This document shows, in pieces, positions 1-9,977 of a DNA stretch of 64,000 nucleotides. Source of the DNA: Flammulina velutipes (taxonomy: Eukaryota > Basidiomycota > Agaricomycetes > Agaricales > Physalacriaceae); contig JAALGH010000011.1 of NCBI GenBank assembly GCA_011800155.1, positions 62,001 to 126,000 of the forward strand, read 5' to 3'. Positions within the stretch are counted from its first letter, which is position 1. Each line of letters begins with the position of its first letter. Position numbers and translations under genes: made by a program. The notes beneath the pieces were generated by a model, which saw only the letters and a program-made list of their open reading frames with translations, did no database searches and was not told the origin of the DNA.

Positions 1-37
1 TATATAGAAGGGGGCAGGGACTATCCCGATCGAAATC

Positions 38-328
38 ATGCCTTTCAAGATCGTCTATATTCACAGCAATGTCCCAAATCCGACAGAGACTTTATTCTAC
101 GCTCTTCCAAGTCCATCTGCACGTGTTGTTGGTTATCAGGTGAGTTGTCTTCTATCGTCGTCCTTACAAGGTTTCGACTTATTCAAATCCCAGCTTGTCG
201 ACAAAATCGAGTTGTTCCGACAACTGAGGAACGTCCTTGCAGCGGTCAAGGCAGGATCCTTTGACTCAAGTCAATTACTGCCCATCGATCTTGATGGTGT
301 TTTGGGAACCTCGAAGTATTTTGTTTGA
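38..328 (+). other. Unassigned open frame at the left edge
   Basis: An open frame of 96 codons begins MPFKIVYIHSN and contains a possible donor GTGAGT near 139. I recognise no family, and the nearest acceptor would give an intron of only about 31 bp, shorter than the 45-60 bp usual in this window. It could be an exon of a gene cut by the window edge, or chance. Nothing else supports it. Confidence 0.15.
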
Positions 329-457
329 CTTGTTCATTCTTGTGGAATAAATGAACATGCTCCAGTTGCGTTGTCATCATGCATATCGCATTCTCCAGTC
401 GATTCACCACTGTCAACAGGAACATGTCAGTCAGAAACCACGCACGTCTCACCACGC

Positions 458-917
458 TCATGACGGGTGATCATCTGTGATACAACTGAACTCGAGCTTT
501 GACAGCTCAGGTAGCTTGCCTATGAATGCCGCATACTTCACAAACTCGTCGAGCTTGACCTTTCCCGCCACATTTGATATTTGTAACGAACGACCTGTCC
601 TTCTCCATCTTCTCGTCGTTCTGATTAGAGGTCCAACGAACGGGGAAGAACGCCATATCCACAGCATTTTCAAGATTATGATTAATGACACCACCCGACT
701 CATAGATGTTAAGCTTGCATCGAAGGACGCAAACCAACTTCGGCACTCTACCTTGCCAACTATTGTACGCGAGGACGTAGTTGTCGATATAGTCATTGTC
801 GCCAAAACCGCCTACAACTTGGGGTGATTTCGACGAATGCATGAAGGATTTAAAGTCATCAGCGGAGATGGGGCCACCGCTGTGCGCCGCTTCTCTTGCC
901 GTTGGCGCAATCAGCAC
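458..917 (-). pseudogene. Frameshifted copy of the 159-residue unknown family (copy 1)
   Basis: Reading from 917 downward, the translation matches the genes at 3278-3860 and 24941-25523: a DDFKSFM block, then DNDYIDNYVLAYNSW, VPKL and FFPVRWTSNQND, in the same order and spacing. Near 570 the frame shifts by one base, and the remaining homology (DEFVKYAAFIG, then LPELSKLEF) continues in another frame to 458. The intron found after VP-L in the other two copies is absent. One frameshift is the only clear lesion, so a sequencing error is possible, but the divergence from the other copies is also greater. Function unknown. Confidence 0.6.
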
Positions 918-1066
918 TGCTTACATGTGTGTGCGCCAGTCGAACGTTGAACGCAGGTAACCGTTGACAAATTGTGGGTAGGTAATCCTTGTGCACAGCC
1001 ACTCACGCCTTTCCTTCTTACCATCATCACCAATAAATTATTGGTCGCTCAACGCTGGGTCGCTGC

Positions 1067-2868
1067 ATGTCGCAGGACCCAAGCTTCACCAAGGTGTACA
1101 TTGACGGCTCGTTCTTTAGGCAGAGCGAACAAGCTGGAATAGGTGTGCATTGGGAGGGTAATACTGCCAGGTGCGTGAACGTTAACATATCTGACTTTCT
1201 TGTGCCTAACTAGTAGTAATCAGGAATCTCTCTGAGCGATGTCCGCCTGAGCTCAGAGCTTGCAGTACGCGAGCAGAAATCCATGTGCGTTCATTCCATT
1301 CGCTTCGCGAGACACTTATATCCGTGCACAGGCATTTCGACGATTCCTTGAACAGATCGGCGCGCGCACCAACTGCGCAGCTGCTGGCCCGCACAGTAAA
1401 TTTCTCGTTCTCTCCGACAGCCTCCACACTATCAATTGTGAGCCAAGTTCTCTGTCAATCTCAACACATATAAACCCAGCTTTCAGTCTTTACACACCTA
1501 CGCAAACATCAGAAACGGCGTGGTTTCATTAACAACCAAGGCGATTCTCTTTACCATGCCGATCTCATTGCCTACACGGAGGCATTACTCGAAAACGCGG
1601 AAAACTGGGTTACCATTGTCCTTGAGTGGGTTCCAGGCCACGACAATATTCCAGGGAACGAAGCTGCAGATCGGCTGGCGAAGCGGGGCGCACATTCGTA
1701 CGTGCATCAAGCGGCTCCGGACTGGTACAGATTGGAGAAAGAGGTAAGGGCGACAAGTGCAGAGACCAAGCGTCAGCGGTTACATATGGAAGTGGAGGCT
1801 AAGGTGCGCAAGGAGGAAGAGAACAAGGAGAGGATTAGGAGGGAGGCGTTGACGATACGCCTACCTCCTTTGGCGAAGCGTCCAATAGCATTCGTATGTT
1901 TTCCGCCAAACGTCATCTATCGAATCCTGACGGCATTTTAGCGCACCTGCACGCCAATTGAAATATCTAGCGACGACGAAGCTGCTCCAGTAGGCGGATG
2001 TGGTTCTGCCTCGCTTCCTTCGTCGGACGAAACGATGAAGACGACTATGACTGGGATAGGTAAACGGAAATCGCAGCAGGTGGCGTCACCTCCTCGGGTG
2101 AAGCGCTCCAGGTCACTTGTGCGTTTTCTCCTCAATCTTCCCTGTGATCGACTTAGTTTTTGTTGTGCAGGCCTCCACGCCCATCGAAATATCTAGTGAT
2201 GATACCTTGGCCGAAGAAGTCCCGGTATGCGTATCCTGCGATCTTGCCAGTGATTTGCTCATGTTTCCCCTTAGGTCAAATCTAGAGGCAAACTGGTTCA
2301 AGATGCCGACGACACTATCCGTCATGTGAAAGCGAGTCGCTGTTTTGGCTTTGCGCCGGTATGTAGTATGATCCTTGCACACTAGCATCTGTTTACGAGG
2401 CATTCTTTCCAGTCATCCAGCCAACCTGGTAGCTCATCCTCGCAAGATGTTCCGGCGACTCTTCCTTCCAGTTATTCTTCCGACTCTTCCCTGGCTACAC
2501 AATCCACAATGGTTCGTCTGGCCTGCGTAGGGCTATCGTCGTGTTCTAACAACATTTCCAGGCATCATCCCCTGCTGCTTCCCAAGTGTCATGCAAGCCA
2601 AGCCAGCGCATTACTGAAGAAGGCCGTCAACAGCGTCTGCAGGACATTTCGAATGCACTTGCCAAAGAGAAGAGCCGGAAGGCGCAGGTGCGCGAACGGC
2701 GCGTCGAGGTAATCCAGCGGGCTTTCGTGGAGAAGAAGAGGAAGGTATGCATCATTGATTTGACGGGCGAGTGCTGAGGGGCCTGATGGTTGATAGGATG
2801 AGTTGGCGGAGCTGGCGGCGTGTCTGCTGGATGATGCGGAGCTTGAGCGGGAAGTTGAGGGTTTGTGA
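1067..2868 (+). CDS. Type I RNase H with catalytic residues intact and SUMO-interaction-like motifs in its tail
   Basis: Ten exons join in frame: 1067-1170, 1224-1284, 1332-1437, 1487-1893, 1942-2118, 2171-2224, 2275-2358, 2413-2511, 2562-2744, 2797-2868 (448 residues). Residues 9-155 form an RNase H type I domain. The acidic residues are D13 (VYIDGS), E53 (TRAEIH), D84 (LSDS) and D152 (GNEAADRLAKRGA), with H142 in LEWVPGHDN. Such enzymes cleave the RNA strand of RNA-DNA hybrids. The rest is charged and Ser-rich, with IEISSDD at about 232-238 and again at 290-296, which resemble SUMO-interaction motifs, and a KKRK stretch near the end. It may be a host RNase H or a domesticated LINE-type RNase H; no reverse transcriptase is nearby. 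An alternative last exon could run to about 2998. Confidence 0.85.
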
Positions 2869-3277
2869 AATTTGCTTTGTTTATTCGTTTTGTTTTGTAT
2901 CACTGCACATCGCTATTGACTCGTCCTCATTTACGTCTCACCGCGTAGCCTTCATCGGCGTTACAACATATTCACGCAGACTCGCCGCCGGTCTTTAGTG
3001 CAAAGAAGGGTATTTGGGAAAGGAGGCTACTAGGACTACCTTTCCTCTCAACCTCCTGATACCGACTATAACAAAAGTCATGTCTACTATCCTGCTCGAT
3101 GACCTCAACATGCATTCAAAGAAAAGGCAAATATATTCACATGCTGTGTCCTCTGTTTTGCCGTTACACCTCCCATCTCTATCGACAGCTCGTTTCCTCT
3201 CAGTGTGGACATTCGTCTTTCTACGTAAAATCCCCACGTGGTAGGCTGACACTCATCAATCTCTTCCGACATCCCTC

Positions 3278-3860
3278 ATGATTCCAACGACGACGAAAGA
3301 GGCTGTATTCAGTGGTTATACCGTCCTCCCCGGCGACTTCAAATCATTTATGCGTTCTATGCACGAGTCGATCAAGAAGCATCATGTCCTTGATGACGAT
3401 GATATTCTCGATACATATATTGTTGCCTATGACGCTTGGAGGAGACGTCTGCGAAGCAACGACAAAGCCAAGGTGCCTCGTCTCAGGTGTACGTCTTTCT
3501 CTTGATCTTATGCGCATCGACTTCAACTCCTCGTAGTGATATTCAAACAAGGTGCAGACAATGACGAGGACTACGACACCACGGTAGAGAAGTTCTTTTT
3601 CCCTACCCGATGGTCTCCTGACCAGAACGACGACGAAATACAAAACGACCACTCTTTGCGCATTCCTAATGAGGCGGATGCAGCTAGGCTTGCGGAGTTT
3701 TCCTTACTTGTGACGTCCTTGGGGGGTCAGCTACCGGAGCCATCCAAGCTCGGATTCGACTGTATCAAGGATATCCATCCGTCGCAAGAATGGAGAAAGG
3801 TGCGTATAGCGTTTGTGATAATGTGGGACACACTAAGCTGACTTCTTTTAACAGTGGTAG
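3278..3860 (+). CDS. Unknown 159-residue protein, family copy 2
   Basis: Exons 3278-3488, 3537-3799 and 3855-3860 join in frame. The last exon is a single TGG codon plus stop; copy 3 at 24941-25523 has the same one-codon final exon and exactly the same exon lengths (211, 263 and 6 nt). The proteins share DFKSFMRSMHE, DDDILDT, DKAKVP, VEKFFFP, LLVTSLGG and FDCIKDIHPSQ. The protein is acidic and soluble, with no signal peptide, membrane segment or recognisable catalytic motif. Donors are GTACGT and GTGCGT. Conservation between copies says it is coding; I assign no function. Confidence 0.75.
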
Positions 3861-4369
3861 ACCTTTACTGAACGCTAGTTTATTATTTACGAATATGGGC
3901 ACTGTTCAAACATCCCTCACCTAGTTTGGTAAACACTGGAGTGTGATTCAAAGCCCGAATTCGAATGAGTAATCTCAGCATAAAAACTTGACCATGAATA
4001 ACCTGCTCATCCCCCCTGATGAGTACTTAACTTCATTCCTGATTCCTCAAGCCTTCAATGTTCAACTTGCTCTACTATTATCGGGACTACTACCCATACA
4101 CTTTCGAACTTACAGAAACACACGGGAACAACCGTGAGAAATATCTGGACCATTGATACCGAACACGATCGGTGGCTACGTGTGCGTCGTCTTTTGTATG
4201 TGACCACCAACTTGAAGAATGCTTGCTCCAGGAACTCTAGGGGATGATGATAAAAGGCACGTTTATCTTTCTGTATCGTAAGCGCTTGCTGACATTTGCT
4301 CAGGAATGCATACAGCTGTAGAAGGTTTTCTGTGTCAAGTATCCTCAACTCTCACTGTAGGAACCGTTT
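3861..4369. other. Gene-free spacer
   Basis: This lies between the 3' ends of two convergent genes. It contains a 47-codon open frame from 3994 on the + strand (MNNLLIPPDEYL...) that matches nothing I know. No repeat or RNA gene is apparent. Confidence 0.4.
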
Positions 4370-6065
4370 TCAACAATTTGACAAGCTCTTCGTCGTGAGC
4401 ATATGTCTTTTTCTAGATAACACCTCCGAGTTAGCATCTGAATCGTCCGCCAACCGCAAACTCATTCTTACCTCCAAACCAAATTCACATTCACGTTCAC
4501 CAAGTGGCCCGATGCCCTTCAAATCCAAACGGAACATCTCCAAGAAGCCTGCGGAGGAAGATTTCGGGAAGGTTACCAGCTTCACTTTTTTCTTCGACGA
4601 CTTGTTGGCGGCTGCGACAAGGTGCGGAAGATGGTCGATCACTGTATATTTTCTCTTGTCGTCGTCGTCCCGGAATACAACAATCAGTGCCAGCGGTTTA
4701 GCTTCACCAAGAATCTGGGCTCGTAGACGGCGCGTAATGCTTGTCACCGAGACGACGAACTCATCCAGGAACCTCTGGGATGTCTGGCTCAAACCCTCAG
4801 ATATTTTCCTCTTTTTGGAGGGAGGGCTTTTGCCAACTTCTTCGTTCGAACTGGCATGTAGAGCTTTCCAACTTTCCTGGAGACTTTTCAAACGATTTTC
4901 AATCCCGGTGCGCATCTCTTTCGTAATCAGCGGCCTTTGAAAAATTGAACACTCGTGATTTATGAACAGCTAGCATTTGGACGACGTACCAGTGGACATT
5001 ATTGTTTCCCTGGCCGAAATCCGGAATGACATCTTCACTGAGTTCGGCATAGATTCTGGCTGAATAGCCTCCTGGAAGCCAGCCGTTTCCGCTCTTTATA
5101 AGTTCCGTCCATTTTTGAGAAGATCTAATCGTTGCAGCGATGAGGGGTGGAGAGGAAAGAGGTGGACTACGCATCGCTGCCGCGACCACCTTCGAGCCAG
5201 TTCCTATGGTCGTTGGCTGTTCGACAGGTTTTGTTGGTATCGTCTTGGCTGGAATGGTAGCTTGCTTCCGCTCGGTATCTCTTCGATCCTTCACGTTGGA
5301 ATCTAGAGTCGCTTGATTTCTGACCATCCTAGCCTGGGCGTCCGACAGTGCTCTAAAAGCTTCATCCGTTTGGTCCGGAGAGGGAGAGGATCCAGGGCGC
5401 GTAACAGCGTGAACGACCTGCACCCAGGTATTATAGCACAATGTGTCCCAATCGCGAAGGACTATCTCGGGGGCAGTTTTGGTCAGTCGCGCGGCTGCGG
5501 GCCAAGAGGCTTGTGGCGGTACGAACGAAAAGACGATAGGAGTGCCATCTACGCGTAGATACACGAGTAGGGAGTCGATATAACGTAGAATGGGCTCATA
5601 GACAAGTGATTTACCCGGCTCGGGGTGTATCCAGCCGTAGGTTTTGCAAGCGGGAATATGAATGAGGATCCCTAGAGGGCCCGTGAGCCGACGAGATGAA
5701 AAAATGGTTAATCTCTTACAGGAGAGGATCTCTACGGAGGACGTCTTGACGATGTAAGGTCGCCTTTGACGATCATGGCCAGGCTGGGCGCTTACAGTCT
5801 CCAAGATATGGACCAAGGCCTGAGAGAATTCAGGAGACCTATAAGCATGGGATAAATGGAATTGACCTCAAGTTCTGCTCCCTCGTGGCTGACGACGATA
5901 GAATTGCAGCGTTGGGTAACGTTTCTATGAATATGTTGAGCTTGGGCCAAGAAACATATAGGTTACATTGACGGACCTGGGATCCTGATGGCCGTAATAT
6001 ACTGCGTAGCTGAACTCATTTTTTTCACGATAAGTATCGAGGTAGATCTCTACATGATCAACCAT
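4370..6065 (-). CDS. RNase H-fold pseudoenzyme with unknown C-terminal domain (member i)
   Basis: Exons from the 5' end are 6065-5977, 5924-5867, 5819-5720, 5671-4990 and 4934-4370 (497 residues). Residues 1-190 align end to end with the RNase H at 1067-2868: VEIYLDTYR replaces VYIDGSFF, GAELE replaces RAEIH, IVKTSS replaces VLSDS, and the WVPGHD block reads FSFVPP. The first acidic Asp, the SDS Asp, the His and the last Asp are therefore all lost. Introns 1-3 have the positions and phases (2, 0, 1) of the RNase H gene. A charged linker follows, then a conserved HW|PLIT junction split by an intron, an NLS-like SKKRK, and a C-terminal block with IDHLPHLV and VKLV that recurs in member iii. The last few residues depend on whether a possible intron near 4420 is used. 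No catalytic role is visible. Confidence 0.8.
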
Positions 6066-6365
6066 TTTGACCTTTGGTGGCGTTGAACAAGTTGGATCGG
6101 AACGCTCGGGCCGTCGGCTCCTGTGTTGGCGCAAACAGCTCATAGACTAACCGTTACCGGTTTATCACCCGTATTTTCAATAGTTCATCGATTTTAGGAT
6201 TCTCGTTATCCAGGCGAGTAGGGCAGAATAATGCAATATGCAAGTTAATTCGAATGGTAAGGACGCCACTGATTGGTGGCTGTGTTGGTTCCTTAGATTG
6301 TTACCACCATCTTGTCAAATCCTCGTCCGATTTTTCTTTCGTGGACTACATCCTTCGATACTTCA
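6066..6365. promoter_or_regulatory. Shared divergent promoter of members i and ii
   Basis: The two start codons at 6065 (-) and 6366 (+) face away from each other across 300 bp. Each gene encodes an RNase H-like pseudoenzyme, so the pair looks like an inverted duplication driven from one intergenic segment. I see no convincing TATA box. Confidence 0.5.
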
Positions 6366-7355
6366 ATGATGAAACCTGAGGTGTTCTTGGCTGGAATATG
6401 TGAAGAGAACAGATTTAGCTGCAGTATCTACTGGGGGAAAGACAATAGGTGTGTTTATTGCCATCTATTCGACATGGTGGATGTTGACCTTTGAACACAG
6501 AAACATCTCTGTGAGGTGTTGCGATGATATAGATGACCTCGACGGTGCCGAACTACAGGTAGGCCGACATACAGATAAATCTCTCGCGCCACTAACATCT
6601 TCTCGAGGCGTATATCCATCTTCTGGAGGACTTTGGCGCGAAAGACGACTGTAAGGACGTCCCTATCAATATCCTAGTCACCATCAAGTTTACGCGTCCG
6701 AATGTTATCTCGTGTATGAATATCACCCGTCTTTCACTTGTCTTTCTAACATTCAAACTTGAAAGGGCTGTATACGTATCTCCCAAGCTACAAACGCTTC
6801 GGCTGGAAATCAGATGGCTCTCACCCGAAGCGATATGACGCCATGTTGCGCTACACCGCTGCTTTACAAGACAACATTGCCTTGCGAAAGCGGCACTTCA
6901 CGCCCAGATTTCTCCTCGTTCCATCCGACTCCGACTCTGCCGCCTCCGCACAAGACCTCGCCAGGACAGCCTCTCACGATGGATGGGTAAAACGGATATC
7001 ATGGGATGAGTTGGCTTTTCGTGTACGTATCTCTGTATTGGCGGCTACTCCAGGATCTGGTGATTCACCGGGAAAGGACAAGGCGGTCCAGGACATGCTC
7101 GCTGCTCAAGCACGAGTAAAGCAACAGGCTGAAGGAGAACATGGAGACAATCCTGTAGGACAGAATTTGCTGCTTCGCAAGCGGGCGCGGCACAGGCAGC
7201 AGGACGAGGAGGCAGAGGAGGCGAATGAGTCATCCGCAGTCCCAGTCGCTGAGTCATCAACATCGCGCGAGAAGAGGCGCAAAATGTTCCCGACACCTTC
7301 TACACTCAGTTCATCCCGGAACTCGTCGTCGAGGAGGATGAAGAAGGTCGCATAG
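6366..7355 (+). CDS. RNase H-fold pseudoenzyme, short form (member ii)
   Basis: Exons 6366-6448, 6501-6558, 6608-6713 and 6766-7355 encode 278 residues. Intron phases (2, 0, 1) and the 58-nt second exon match members i, iii and iv. Segments in order: PEVFLAGI and IYWGKDNR (first beta hairpin), GAELQ, HLLEDFGAKDDC, YLPSYKRFGWK, MLRYTAAL, FLLVPSD. The RNase H catalytic Asp after VYI is Ala and the SDS motif is gone. After residue 190 comes a charged tail with AQARVKQQ and a basic SREKRRK, suggesting a nuclear location. It lacks the C-terminal domain of members i and iii. A second ATG directly follows the first. Confidence 0.8.
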
Positions 7356-7421
7356 AGTCTAAGGTTATCAAATATCGTGTATGTAATACATTCAATCTCC
7401 AAATGCTTTGATTAGTGTTAT

Positions 7422-7450
7422 CGTAGCGGTCATATTTTGTCTGCCTATGA
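7422..7450. repeat. Diverged copy of the short insert in the Kre9-like gene
   Basis: The 29 bases here match 7943-7971 on the same strand with a few mismatches (shared core TATTTTGTCTGCCTA). It lies just beyond the stop codon of member ii. It may be the source or a sister copy of the insert described at 7916-7987. Confidence 0.5.
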
Positions 7451-7675
7451 GGGAGTACACTCGGTGGGTGCTCTAACTTCAGATCAGCAAGTTCGGATGT
7501 TCGTAAATGTGGTGTAATTATTGTAACGGATTGGAAGAGCCTCACACATCGACGGCGAACATTGCCCTCATGAGAAGGGGGGGAAGTCTTTCACATAAAC
7601 TCAAGGAAACCTTTTTCCTGTACGTATGGCAATTGAATATTGAATATTGAACGTTGAACATTTGAACATACACAA

Positions 7676-8314
7676 TCAATGTTGGTGCTTAGTCTGTATG
7701 CAAAGGTTACTACGACTTCTTTCGTTTACGGGGCCACCAGTAATACTAAACTCGGCGCTCCAGTTGTCGGACTGGGGGATCATTGTGTCAGGAAAAAAGT
7801 CAGAGGGGAGTGCTGAAACTATGTACGAACGACAACATGGTCGTCACCTTCGACGGCCCGCGAGGGGACAATGTCAATCTGGCCTAGAAGGATATCGAAC
7901 TGGTCAGCGAGGACAACTAGAGAAGCCTTCCTGATACGATAGCGTAGCGGTCGTATTTTGTCTGCCTACGGGAGACTAGAGAAGCCTCGTCAGGGTATGC
8001 ATTTGAACCGAGAGAGTATATCACGTATCGGGAAAGTCTGAGTCGCGCGTCCTAAGCCTCAAACTGCTTTGGAACTGGTTCGAGATGGTTGCTGGGGGTT
8101 GGACGTGTCCCTTCCCACGTATACGTTAGCCAGTGTGGGCCGAATGTCGGGAGGAGACATACCAAGCGACGGTTTGGGTAGAATTAACGACCCATTCCGT
8201 GCCCGTAGTAGGCGACGTCACAGGAGGGGAGAACGTGTCTCTCAGAACCAAGGCGGGCCCAGCTGAGACAAGAGAGGCGAGAGCGAGGAAGCAAGTAGTG
8301 AGATTTATGGTCAT
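7676..8314 (-). pseudogene. Broken Kre9/Knh1-like secreted protein gene
   Basis: The first exon (8314-8163) encodes a signal peptide (MTINLTTCFLALASLVSA) and the start of a Kre9/Knh1-like N-terminal domain: FSPPVTSPTTGTEW then STQTVAW. A phase-2 intron (8162-8111) leads to DTSN, but a run of five Cs there puts the expected PPATISN one frame off. Further down, ASLVVLADQFDILL and GQIDIVPSRAVEGDDH are intact but in another frame, after a 59-bp insertion (see 7916-7987). The 3' end has NWSAEFSITGGP in yet another frame or exon. Members of this domain family are GPI-anchored or secreted wall-associated proteins of fungi. With at least two independent frame breaks I call it a pseudogene. Confidence 0.7.
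7916..7987. repeat. 13-bp direct repeat flanking a 46-bp insert
   Basis: ACTAGAGAAGCCT occurs exactly at 7916-7928 and again at 7975-7987. Removing one repeat plus the 46 bp between them joins the Kre9-like reading frame (NAYPDEAS to LVVLADQF), so the 59 bp appear inserted. The insert resembles 7422-7450. Confidence 0.65.
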
Positions 8315-8351
8315 GGAAGCCTGAGGCAAGTGGTATGGTTTGGAGAGAGTC

Positions 8352-8359
8352 ATTATATA
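8352..8359 (-). promoter_or_regulatory. TATA box of the Kre9-like gene
   Basis: TATATAAT on the minus strand lies 38 bp upstream of the ATG at 8314, a usual spacing for fungal TATA promoters. Confidence 0.45.
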
Positions 8360-8599
8360 CCTCTACGGCCATGTGATACCTATTAGTTTGCGCTTCGAAG
8401 CCCGTGCCCAGAGCAGGATGGTTCCTTTATCCAAGAGTTCTTGTGATCAGGCTTGAGTATCGAGACCGTGCTGACGAATGTTTACTCCCAAGATTCTCAA
8501 GCGTGTCCATTTGTCGAGTCAGGTAGACCACCGAGAAGGATGAATAGTCTAGATTGTTTCCGTGCCATGTCCAGTTGGTTCGCCAAGCATGTATTGAAC

Positions 8600-9770
8600 A
8601 GTCGAAGTCGAAGTCGAAACCATGGTTGAATCATGGAAGGAAGAACGATTCCGGATGCCCGGACCGTATGATCACTGCTTCTCTTCTGACCATCATTGCG
8701 ACTCCAAGAGGATTCTCTTAATTTCTGAGGGAGTAAGTTCAATGCCATCTCGTGACGAAATAAACACAAGGTGTAGCGCAAGATCTTGTGGAAGAGGAAC
8801 TACGGTCGCCACGAACGACCATGTAGCTCTAATCAAAGCAGCAGCTCCTTCTGTACCAGTGGTAGCGTCAACATCTAATTTATCTGTCACTGCTGCTGCT
8901 AAGCCGTCTCCCAGTAACGCACTTCATAGTCAGCCGGAGCCAGTATCGTCTGCTCGCGGGCAAGGCCCGAGCCCCAACCCCGGACGTGGACACGGCAACT
9001 GTGGCAGTCTAGGCAAATATCTACGCGCCCATGGATGGGGTCGAGGTGGCGGATGATCTGCTGGGCTCGCTCAGCGACTACTGCTCGACGGAGAAGGTCC
9101 CGAAGACGAAGACGAAGTGGAAGAAGAAAGATGACAGCACTCGTAGGCAGTTTGGAAGGAACGCTGTGCGGTACGAGGAGAAAAAGGCTCGATGGAGAAG
9201 AGGACGCTGTGGCACAAGGTGAATGTATTGCCACTGATTTTATCCCTTTATGTTGACAACATTGTTTAGGGAGAAACAACGACCTGATCGGTTAAGCCAC
9301 CACTCACTCGCCCACAGCAAGACGACAACATAGACTATACCCTGGCGAACATCCAAGAGTCTCTCGCTATCATCCAGCTAAAATTAGGCATATGGGAGCT
9401 CGAATGGGACCATGAGCTAAGGCTATGGCGAGGGTGAAGGATGAGCTGATATTAATCGAGGTATGCTTTCACTTATCTATCTCTTTCATTACTGACGAGC
9501 ATTCTAGATATCGCTGCACTGCTCAGGGCGAATTCGAATAACCTCAAGAGCCCATCGCGCCAAGTAAGCGGGATAAAAAGATGGGTGAGTTCAATCAATT
9601 ATCAATCTGTCCCTTTCTATGTAGTCTTATACTACTTACAGAGACATCGTGCATTGCTGCGCCCGCTCTGCTGACAGAACAACCCCAGGACGAGAAGAAG
9701 GTCACGTTCCTAGACGACCTTAGACGGATCAATTAATACGAAGCTGAATGGTGCCCAGACGAGCATCGAC
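8600..9770 (+). other. Coding-like but broken stretch, unknown origin
   Basis: No intact gene is visible, but several short frames have protein-like composition: an Ala/Ser/Pro-rich segment about 8860-8990, GVEVADDLLGSLSDYCS followed by a Lys-rich TKTKWKKKDD about 9035-9140, and SLAIIQLKLGIWELEWDHEL about 9360-9420. They are in different frames and separated by stops, so this may be a decayed multi-exon gene or gag-like remnant. I cannot name the family. Confidence 0.3.
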
Positions 9771-9977
9771 CACCAATTGGGTCTTTCGCTCACCTTAGAT
9801 CTACCCATGGAGAAGGAGCGGCCGCCTAGTCAGCTGTCTGGAAGGATGCATGCTCTACTCGAAGACGATATGTACGCGGGCTGCTTTAGTATCTCGAGTC
9901 GGCTCGCTCCTGGACTTCCCGTAACGCGCGCAATACAAACTGTTTGTAAACGATTCCGATACATGCTGGATAATGCA

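Noticed and set aside
1020..3000. Remnant of a LINE retrotransposon as explanation for the RNase H
   Set aside because: No reverse transcriptase, endonuclease or poly-A tail is found nearby, and the gene has nine well-placed introns, so it behaves as a host gene. A domesticated origin long ago remains possible.
4296..4940. 214-codon plus-strand frame opposite the C-terminal exon of member i
   Set aside because: It is Ser/Arg/Phe-rich antisense of the exon holding the DHLPHLV domain shared with member iii. No own homology.
5115..5558. Plus-strand open frames opposite pseudoenzyme member i
   Set aside because: They are antisense shadows of a well supported minus-strand exon with family homology.
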